Source: Palsa-459 sp035510855
Lineage (GTDB): Bacteria > Actinomycetota > Acidimicrobiia > Acidimicrobiales > RAAP-2
Length of the DNA: 11,462 bases
Reading direction: 5' to 3'
NCBI GenBank assembly: GCA_035510855.1
Contig: DATKGG010000073.1
Coordinates: forward strand, 1-11,462
Shown here in pieces: positions 6,632-11,462 of this stretch. Position numbers and translations under genes: made by a program. The notes under the pieces were generated by a model. That model did no database searches. It worked only from the letters and a program-made list of their open reading frames with translations, and was not told where the DNA came from. Every line of letters starts with the position of its first letter. Positions within the stretch are counted from its first letter, which is position 1.

Positions 6632-7138
6632 CTAGGGCTGGAAGTCCTCGGGGTGCACGGAGTCGAGGAAGTCGCGGAACTGCTCGGCAAGCTCGTCGAC
6701 ATCGTCGTCATCGACGTCCTCTTCTTCGTCGGCGAGCTCGATCAGTCGTCCTTCTTCGTCCATGAGCGCGTCATCGACGAACAGAGGGCTGTCGGTGCGC
6801 AGCGCAAGCGCGACCGCGTCGCTCGGCCGCGCTGAGATCACCGACGTGGCCCCGCCGTTGATCAGGTGGATCTCCGCGTAGAACGTGGCGTCCTTCAGCT
6901 CGGTGATCACGACGCGCACGACGGTGGCGCCGAGCTCGGCGATGACGTCGCGGAGGAGGTCATGGGTGAGCGGACGCGGCGCGGGGACGCCGCGCACCGC
7001 GAACTCGATGGCCACGGCCTCGGGCTCGCCGATGAAGATGGGGATCGAGCGGCGAAGCGCGCCCGTCTCTTGGAGCACGAGCACCGGCGTTCGCGACTGC
7101 AGGTCAACACGTACGGCCCGGAGTGCGACCTCTACCAC
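6632..7138 (-). CDS. Bifunctional nuclease family protein (BFN domain, DUF151; Rv1829-like)
   Basis: 168 residues. The BFN domain covers about 1-132, with the family pattern of an N-terminal strand VALRAVRVDL (4-13), IPIFIGEPEAVAIE (32-45), RPLTHDLLRDVIAELGA (55-71), FYAEI (86-90) and the signature ISARPSDAVALALR (101-114). A strongly acidic tail (about 136-150) and a conserved-looking end, EQFRDFLDSVHPEDF, follow, as in other actinobacterial members. Plant homologues of the domain have RNase/DNase activity, but the bacterial role is not established. The start could be TTG 7141 or GTG 7138. I chose GTG because the family usually begins M-V-E and because the -10-like TAGGCT lies exactly six bases before it. 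It follows ftsR, as in Mycobacterium, and is expected in the cytoplasm. Confidence 0.88.
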   Translation of the reverse strand: MVEVALRAVRVDLQSRTPVLVLQETGALRRSIPIFIGEPEAVAIEFAVRGVPAPRPLTHDLLRDVIAELGATVVRVVITELKDATFYAEIHLINGGATSVISARPSDAVALALRTDSPLFVDDALMDEEGRLIELADEEEDVDDDDVDELAEQFRDFLDSVHPEDFQP

Positions 7139-7144
7139 CAAGCC

Positions 7145-7150
7145 AGCCTA
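7145..7150 (-). promoter_or_regulatory. Putative -10 element for a leaderless BFN transcript
   Basis: TAGGCT (TANNNT) on the minus strand, followed by six bases (GGCTTG) and GTG 7138. It sits in the 35-base gap after the ftsR stop, so the BFN gene may have its own promoter in addition to readthrough from ftsR. No -35 is seen. Confidence 0.5.
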
Positions 7151-7173
7151 GACCCCGACCTTGCGCTGATCGC

Positions 7174-8001
7174 TTAACCGATGGTTCGGCGAAGCTCGCG
7201 ACGCAGCATCGCGGCGCGCAGCGACTGACCGGACCTGGCGAACTTCGCGGCCTCTTCTCGCGCGCGCACGCGGCCTGCGGGGGTGCGCTGCTGGAGCAGG
7301 GGCAGCACGAGCGTCTCGATCATGCCCATCTCGCGGTCCACGCCGTGTCGAAGAACCTTCAGGTGCCGCGGCTCGAGGCCCAGGGCGAAGAGCCCCGCGG
7401 CCGCCTTCGCGATCGCGACGCCGTCCTCGTCGAAACACTCCATGCCGCCCGAGCGAGCGGTCGAGACCAAGCCATGCTCGACGAGCGCCGCGAGCGCGGC
7501 GACGTCGACTCCCGCAGCCGCCGCCGCCTCTTCGGCGGTCATCGTCGGCAGTTGCTGGCGGGACGTGATCGGGTCGTCGTGCGCAGTGGCGTGCGCCTCA
7601 GGGGCCGCAGCCCCAGCACCCTCGGTGGGCGCGGGCGCCTCGGGGGCCGACGCGGTCGTCGGCGGGGACTCTTGGAGCGCGGCGACGAGCTCGCTGACGG
7701 ACTTGCGACGCGCGCCGGGCGGCTTGGTCGGCATCTCGGGCGCGAGGCCCGCCTCTTCCATGCGCTCGCGGATGACCTTGAGCGGCAAGAAGTGCTCTCG
7801 CTGGTGACGCAGCACGAAGCGGAGCCGCTCGACGTCTGGCCCGTGGAACTTGCGATAGCCCGACGACGTGCGCTCGGGGCTGACGAGCCCCTGTCCTTCG
7901 AGGAATCGGATCTTCGAGATCGTGACGTCGGGGAAGTCGACGCGCAGCAGGCTAAGCACCTCGCCGATCGACAGGTACGTCCGCGACGAGCGGGCCGTCA
8001 T
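7174..8001 (-). CDS. ftsR: MerR-family transcriptional regulator FtsR (Rv1828-like)
   Basis: 275 residues. The MerR-type winged helix-turn-helix is at about 8-85: YLSIGEVLSLL, then ISKIRFLEGQGLVSPERTSSGYR (28-50), FHGPDVERLRFVLRHQ and a helix with PLKVIRERMEEAGL. A Pro/Ala/Thr-rich linker (about 88-145) joins it to a C-terminal helical domain (about 150-235) that itself resembles a second winged-helix or dimerisation unit (LPTMTAEEAAAAAGVDVAAL). This two-domain form following garA matches mycobacterial Rv1828 and corynebacterial FtsR, which activates ftsZ and so links this locus to cell division. The usual MerR cysteine sensor motifs are absent, so it is not a metal sensor of the classical kind. 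Its ATG overlaps the garA stop (ATGA), giving translational coupling. The identity rests on domain layout plus synteny. Confidence 0.88.
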   Translation of the reverse strand: MTARSSRTYLSIGEVLSLLRVDFPDVTISKIRFLEGQGLVSPERTSSGYRKFHGPDVERLRFVLRHQREHFLPLKVIRERMEEAGLAPEMPTKPPGARRKSVSELVAALQESPPTTASAPEAPAPTEGAGAAAPEAHATAHDDPITSRQQLPTMTAEEAAAAAGVDVAALAALVEHGLVSTARSGGMECFDEDGVAIAKAAAGLFALGLEPRHLKVLRHGVDREMGMIETLVLPLLQQRTPAGRVRAREEAAKFARSGQSLRAAMLRRELRRTIG

Positions 8002-8468
8002 CGGTCGGCCGCCGAGACGAACGAGAGCTTGAACTTGCCGATCTGGACCTCGTCATACGTTCGCAGCGTGAGCTCCTCGACGCGCGAGCCGTTGACGTAC
8101 GTGCCGTTCAACGAGTTGAGGTCGCGCACGGTCACCCGGCCCGACGCGGTCGTCGTGAACAGCGCGTGGTGCCGCGAGACCGTGACGTCGTCGAGCACGA
8201 TGTCGTTGCCCTGCTGGCGACCGACCGACGTCACCTCGCTCGAGAACTCATAGGTCTCCCCGATGCGCGGTCCGCGGACGGCCACCAGCGCGTCGAGGGT
8301 GCCGGGCCCCGCGCGCACGGCGTCGCGCGCGTGCATCTCTGGGAGGCTGGCGGCGAAGGTCGGGGTGGCCATGGTCTCGTGGGAGTCGTCTCGATGCACG
8401 GGTGCGCCGCACTCGGGACAGAAGTTGGGCGAATCGGTCAGCTGCGTGCCGCAGCGGCTGCACCGCAC
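7998..8468 (-). CDS. garA: FHA-domain regulator of 2-oxoglutarate metabolism, GarA/OdhI-like, with N-terminal zinc ribbon
   Basis: 156 residues. The N-terminus carries CSRC (3-6) and CPEC (17-20), a zinc-ribbon pattern. A threonine-bearing segment HETMATPTFAA (30-40) occupies the place of the GarA/OdhI phosphorylation motif (ETTSVF in Mycobacterium), with Thr32, Thr35 or Thr37 as candidates. The FHA domain (about 60-153) has the phosphothreonine-binding residues G83-R84, S98-R99-H100 and N121-G122-T123, and ends in DEVQIGKFKLSF, very close to GarA. In relatives, unphosphorylated GarA/OdhI binds and inhibits 2-oxoglutarate dehydrogenase and affects glutamate enzymes; phosphorylation by Ser/Thr kinases (PknG, PknB) closes it on itself. 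No kinase gene is in the window. The GTG start has only a weak ribosome-binding site. gcvH ends 33 bases upstream, so co-transcription with it is likely. Confidence 0.87.
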   Translation of the reverse strand: MRCSRCGTQLTDSPNFCPECGAPVHRDDSHETMATPTFAASLPEMHARDAVRAGPGTLDALVAVRGPRIGETYEFSSEVTSVGRQQGNDIVLDDVTVSRHHALFTTTASGRVTVRDLNSLNGTYVNGSRVEELTLRTYDEVQIGKFKLSFVSAADR

Positions 8469-8501
8469 CTCAGGATCCGCATCGTGACACCGGGTACCGA
8501 C

Positions 8502-8882
8502 CTACGCGTCCGTCAACTTGGCGTAGGCGGACGCGTCGAGCAGGTCGTCGACCTGGGCTGCGTCGGTGACCTCCAGCTCGCAGATCCACCCCTGCCCGTA
8601 CGGGTCGGCGTTCAGGATCTCAGGCGCGTCGCGAAGCTGGTCGTTGACCGCGCGCACCGTGCCGGACACGGGCGCGTAGACCTCGGAGACCGACTTGGTC
8701 GACTCGACCTCGCCGATCGCGGCTCCCGCGTCGAAGCTCGCGCCGATCTCGGGGAGCGCGACGAAGACCACGTCGCCAAGGGCGTCTTGTGCGTAGTCGG
8801 TGATGCCGAGGCGCACGACGCCCCCTGCGGTGGTGACCCACTCGTGGTCCTTGCTGTACCGAAGGTCCCCGGGGATCTGCAC
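8502..8882 (-). CDS. gcvH: Glycine cleavage system H protein (lipoyl carrier)
   Basis: 126 residues, the normal length for H protein. It opens with IPGDLRYSKDHEWV and contains GITDYAQDALGDVVFVALPEIG (26-47). The lipoyl-attachment site is in VESTKSVSEVYAPVSG, with Lys63 as the modified residue, and NADPYGQGWICELEV follows. H protein shuttles the aminomethyl group between the P, T and L proteins in glycine breakdown and can serve as a lipoyl carrier. The partner genes are not in this window. The gene sits before garA, as in Mycobacterium (Rv1826-Rv1827). The GTG start has TAGGGT six bases upstream, and the first three bases of this hexamer are also the pgsA stop codon. AGGG could alternatively serve as a ribosome-binding site. 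Confidence 0.95.
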   Translation of the reverse strand: MQIPGDLRYSKDHEWVTTAGGVVRLGITDYAQDALGDVVFVALPEIGASFDAGAAIGEVESTKSVSEVYAPVSGTVRAVNDQLRDAPEILNADPYGQGWICELEVTDAAQVDDLLDASAYAKLTDA

Positions 8883-8888
8883 GGCGTG

Positions 8889-8894
8889 ACCCTA
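8889..8894 (-). promoter_or_regulatory. Putative -10 element of gcvH overlapping the pgsA stop codon
   Basis: TAGGGT on the minus strand, followed by six bases (CACGCC) and GTG 8882, fits the leaderless layout. Its TAG is the in-frame stop of pgsA. The AGGG within it is also at a usable ribosome-binding distance, so the site may serve as promoter, ribosome-binding site, or both. Confidence 0.45.
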
Positions 8895-9509
8895 TCCGAG
8901 GGCCCGGCCTTCGCGCCCGTTGGCGAACGCCACGCGCGCAGGTCGGACGTACGCGAACGTCGCGATCCACGCGAGCGCGAGCCCGACCCCGCCGGCCACC
9001 CATGCCGCGTCGCGGAGCGCGAGCTGCCACGTTGAGGGGCCGTGGGCCATGAGCAGCCAGGGGTACGCGCACATGAGCCCGAACGTCCCTGCCTTGCCGA
9101 GCCACACGACGTCGATGCGCGCCGCGCCCATGGCCGCGAGCGCGAGGACCGCCGCGGACACGACGACCTCGCGCGCGAGCGTCGCGATCGCGAACCACCA
9201 CGGCACTGCGCCGTAGATCGCGACGGTGATCACCGCGGTGAGGACGAGCGCGCGGTCCGCGATGGGGTCGAGCACCTTGCCGAGCGTCGTGACCTGGTGG
9301 AAGCGCCGCGCGAGGAACCCGTCGACCCAGTCCGACGCACCGAGCGCGCCGAGCAAGAGGCCCGCGGCGAGCTGGTGGCTGGTCGTGAACAGGATCCAGA
9401 CGTACAGCGGAATCGCGGCGAGCCGCAGCACCGTGACCGCGTTCGGCCAGGTGAGGATCCTCGCGAGGTCCTGGTCGCCCGATTCTTCGGGCGAGCCCGT
9501 CTCAGGCAA
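8892..9509 (-). CDS. pgsA: CDP-alcohol phosphatidyltransferase, PgsA-type (phosphatidylglycerophosphate synthase-like)
   Basis: 205 residues with about five to six hydrophobic helices. The complete CDP-alcohol phosphotransferase motif D-x2-DG-x2-AR-x8-G-x3-D-x3-D is present at 60-85 (D60, D63-G64, A67-R68, G77, D81, D85), so the metal and CDP-lipid site looks intact. By family it moves a phosphatidyl group from CDP-diacylglycerol to glycerol-3-phosphate or a similar alcohol at the cytoplasmic membrane face, giving anionic lipid. The position near gcvH-garA corresponds to mycobacterial pgsA2 (Rv1822), whose exact alcohol substrate is less certain. The TTG start is chosen because no ATG or GTG precedes the first helix; it overlaps the end of korB by eight bases, implying translational coupling. 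The first 18 residues are acidic and soluble. Confidence 0.88.
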   Translation of the reverse strand: MPETGSPEESGDQDLARILTWPNAVTVLRLAAIPLYVWILFTTSHQLAAGLLLGALGASDWVDGFLARRFHQVTTLGKVLDPIADRALVLTAVITVAIYGAVPWWFAIATLAREVVVSAAVLALAAMGAARIDVVWLGKAGTFGLMCAYPWLLMAHGPSTWQLALRDAAWVAGGVGLALAWIATFAYVRPARVAFANGREGRALG

Positions 9510-10521
9510 TCGTCCAGGTGCCGTTCGAGCGGTAGAGCGCGGCGAGGTCGCCGCGGCCCTTGGACTCCTGGGCGCCCACGATCTGGGCGGACATCGAGGC
9601 CCCGAGCTCGGGCCGGGTGACGTCGCGGAAGACGCCGATGGGGGTGGCCTCGCGGGCGGAGTCGCCGAGCCGCGACAGCGCGAAGGCGACGCCGGGGTCC
9701 TCGCGCGACTCGTCGTGGACCAAGAGCGCGTCCTCGCCGACGTCGGCGACCGAGACGACCTGGAGCCGGCCGTCGGGGAGCTGGGCCACGCCGCGGTCGA
9801 GCTCGGTGCCGAAGCGGATCGGCTGGCCGTGCGTGAGCGAGATCAGCATGTCGGCGCGCCGATCCTTGGCCGTGAGCTCCTCGAAGGTCCCATCGTTGAA
9901 GACGTTGCAGTTCTGGAAGACCTCGACGAACGCCGCGCCGACGTGCTCGTGCGCGCGGCGGAACACCTCTTGCATGTGCACGCGGTCCATGTCGTGGGTC
10001 CGCGCGACGAACGTGGCTTCGGCTCCAAGCGCCATCGAGATCGGGTTGAACGGCTCGTCGATCGACCCGAGCGGCGTGGACTTCGTGACCTTGCCTGGTT
10101 CCGACGTGGGCGAGTACTGGCCCTTGGTCAGCCCATAGATGCGGTTGTTGAACATCAGCATCGTGAGGTTCACGTTGCGGCGCAGCGCGTGGATGAGGTG
10201 GTTGCCGCCGATCGACAGCATGTCCCCGTCCCCGCCGATGACCCACACGTCGAGGTCAGGGCGCGTGACGGCGAGCCCCGTCGCAAGCGCGGGCGCGCGC
10301 CCGTGGATGGAGTGCAGCCCGTAGGTGTTCATGTAGTACGGGAACCTCGCCGCACAGCCGATGCCCGACACGAACACGGTGGACTCGCGTCGCACGCCGA
10401 GCTCGGGCATGAGCATCTGGAGGGCGGCGAGGATCGAGTAGTCGCCGCACCCCGGGCACCAGCGAACCTCCTGGTCGCTCGTCCAGTCCTTGCGCGTCGT
10501 TGGGATGTCGACCTGGGTCAC
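9502..10521 (-). CDS. korB: 2-oxoacid:ferredoxin oxidoreductase beta subunit (2-oxoglutarate synthase type)
   Basis: 339 residues. The TPP-binding motif begins at GGDGD (96-100) and ends at NN (125-126) before RIYGLTKGQYSPTS. Cysteines for one [4Fe-4S] cluster are seen in WCPGCGDYSIL (Cys22, Cys25), GIGCAARFPYY (Cys56) and NCNVFND (Cys205). The GRAPALATGLAVTRPDL segment is typical for KorB. With KorA it oxidatively decarboxylates a 2-oxoacid, most likely 2-oxoglutarate, to the acyl-CoA and passes electrons to ferredoxin; the reverse carboxylating direction is possible in some organisms. The GTG start overlaps the korA stop (GTGA) and has a strong GGAGG six bases before it. The end overlaps the pgsA start. 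The preference for 2-oxoglutarate over pyruvate is inferred from overall similarity. Confidence 0.93.
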   Translation of the reverse strand: MTQVDIPTTRKDWTSDQEVRWCPGCGDYSILAALQMLMPELGVRRESTVFVSGIGCAARFPYYMNTYGLHSIHGRAPALATGLAVTRPDLDVWVIGGDGDMLSIGGNHLIHALRRNVNLTMLMFNNRIYGLTKGQYSPTSEPGKVTKSTPLGSIDEPFNPISMALGAEATFVARTHDMDRVHMQEVFRRAHEHVGAAFVEVFQNCNVFNDGTFEELTAKDRRADMLISLTHGQPIRFGTELDRGVAQLPDGRLQVVSVADVGEDALLVHDESREDPGVAFALSRLGDSAREATPIGVFRDVTRPELGASMSAQIVGAQESKGRGDLAALYRSNGTWTIA

Positions 10522-11462
10522 GAGGCACCTCCGATCTGCCCGAGGAGCAGCGCCTCGAGCTCGCTCGCCCGGAACGGCAGCCCCTGGACCTTGGAGATCG
10601 TGCGGGCGTCGACCAGGAACTCGGCTCGCAGCAGCCGGGCCAGCTGGCCCATGTTGAGCTCGGGGACGATGACGCGCTCGTAGCGAGCGAGCACCTCGCC
10701 CAGGTTCGGTGGGAACGGGTGGAGGTGCACGAGGTGGGCCCGAGCGACGTCGTGGCCCGACGCGCGGAGGCGCGAGACGGCCGCGTGGATCGCCCCGAAG
10801 GTGGACCCCCAGCCGATGACGATCGACGTGGCAACCCCGGAGGGGTCGTCGACGGTGACGTCGGGGATCGACTGGGCGATCCGCTCGATGCGCTCGTGGC
10901 GCAGCCGTGTCATGCGCTCGTGGTTCGCGCCCTCATAGGAGACCGAGCCCTGGCCGTCGGACTTCTCGAGGCCGCCGATGCGATGCTCGAGGCCGGGCAG
11001 CCCCGGCGGGGCCCAGGGCCTCGCGAGCGTGACCTCGTCGCGCACGAAGGGCCAGAACGACTCAGTGCCGTCGTCGTTCACGTGGTTCGGCGCGGCGGCG
11101 AAGGCCGGGTCGACCGTGGCGATGTCGTCGGGGTCCGGCACGAGCCAGGGCTTCGAGCCGTTGGCGAGGTACGCGTCGGAGAGCAGGATCACCGGCGTGC
11201 GGTAGGTCACGGCGATGCGCACCGCCTCGAGCGCGGCGTCGAAGCAGTGGCTCGGGGTGTCCGCGGCGATGATGGGCAACGGCGGCTCGCCGTGCCGCCC
11301 GTACATCGCGAGCAGCAGGTCGCTCTGCTCGACCTTGGTCGGGAGCCCCGTCGATGGCCCGCCGCGCTGCACGTCGATGATCACCAAGGGCAGCTCGAGG
11401 CTGATGGCGAGGCCGATCGCCTCGCCCTTCAGGTCGATGCCCGGGCCGCTCGTGGTCGTGAC
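10518..11462 (-). CDS. korA: 2-oxoacid:ferredoxin oxidoreductase alpha subunit, C-terminal part (5' end outside window)
   Basis: 314 residues are visible, open at the right edge. The fragment begins inside TTTSGPGIDLKGEAIGLA, followed by LPLVIIDVQRGGPSTGLPTK and EQSDLL, the hallmark of the alpha subunit's pyrimidine-binding domain. It continues with a linker domain and a C-terminal domain starting near SIVIGWGSTFGAIHAAVSRL and ending with VPELNMGQLARLLRAEF. Actinobacterial KorA normally carries a fused gamma domain at its N-terminus (about 600 residues in all), which would lie beyond the window. The protein pairs with KorB in oxygen-tolerant 2-oxoglutarate oxidation. Its stop overlaps the korB start, so equal synthesis of the two subunits is expected. 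Confidence 0.93.
   Translation of the reverse strand, partial: VTTTSGPGIDLKGEAIGLAISLELPLVIIDVQRGGPSTGLPTKVEQSDLLLAMYGRHGEPPLPIIAADTPSHCFDAALEAVRIAVTYRTPVILLSDAYLANGSKPWLVPDPDDIATVDPAFAAAPNHVNDDGTESFWPFVRDEVTLARPWAPPGLPGLEHRIGGLEKSDGQGSVSYEGANHERMTRLRHERIERIAQSIPDVTVDDPSGVATSIVIGWGSTFGAIHAAVSRLRASGHDVARAHLVHLHPFPPNLGEVLARYERVIVPELNMGQLARLLRAEFLVDARTISKVQGLPFRASELEALLLGQIGGAS
10528..10532 (-). promoter_or_regulatory. Shine-Dalgarno of korB inside the korA end
   Basis: GGAGG on the minus strand, six bases before the korB GTG. It is the best ribosome-binding site in the window and confirms the korB start. It lets korB be initiated de novo as well as by coupling. Confidence 0.75.

Noticed and set aside
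7139..7141. TTG at 7141 as the BFN start.
   Set aside because: It cannot be excluded, but GTG one codon later gives the family-like M-V-E beginning and the six-base distance to TAGGCT.
8883..8894. Glycine riboswitch upstream of gcvH.
   Set aside because: Only nine bases at most separate pgsA and gcvH, too short for an aptamer, and no such structure is visible in the pgsA end.

Overview
This is a GC-rich, gene-dense bacterial chromosome segment with mostly GTG starts, very short gaps and many 4-base start/stop overlaps. The best guide to the host is the block pgsA - gcvH - garA - ftsR - bifunctional nuclease. It matches, from memory, the mycobacterial order Rv1822 / Rv1826 / Rv1827 / Rv1828 / Rv1829 with the intervening genes missing. 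This points to Actinomycetota. The linked 2-oxoacid:ferredoxin oxidoreductase, the poly-threonine DUF4232 protein and the zinc-ribbon form of GarA would suit a deep-branching class such as Acidimicrobiia, but that placement is inference. I see no mobile element, tRNA, rRNA, CRISPR array or prophage gene.

Layout: positions 1-404 hold the C-terminal end of a DHA2-type MFS exporter (+). 485-1072 holds a membrane-anchored protein of unknown family (+). 1118-4368 is a two-gene minus-strand operon, in which an S9 prolyl-oligopeptidase-family hydrolase is translated first and overlaps a GT87-like membrane glycosyltransferase. Back to back with it, 4400-5877 is a two-gene plus-strand operon: a CYTH-domain protein overlapping an AcuI/YhdH-type NADPH reductase. 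It ends one base from a convergent DUF4232 secreted or anchored protein (5879-6493, -). From 6632 to the right edge everything is on the minus strand. In transcription order this is korA (5' end outside the window), korB, pgsA, gcvH, garA, ftsR and the BFN-family nuclease.

How the genes fit together: KorAB would convert 2-oxoglutarate (or a related 2-oxoacid) to the acyl-CoA with ferredoxin as acceptor. GarA is known in relatives as a phospho-switch that controls 2-oxoglutarate use, so its position a few genes from korAB is suggestive. FtsR links the block to cell division in Corynebacterium, and PgsA makes anionic phospholipid.

The most interesting non-gene pattern is a repeated start-site layout. 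A TANNNT -10 hexamer lies exactly 6 bases before the start codon at four transcription-unit heads (485, 4368, 7138, 8882), with a weaker version at 4400. This is the layout expected for leaderless mRNAs, and it also helped choose starts. I did not find a clearly new biological system. The items most worth checking are the leaderless promoter pattern, the CYTH-AcuI pair, and the zinc-ribbon GarA linked to KorAB.
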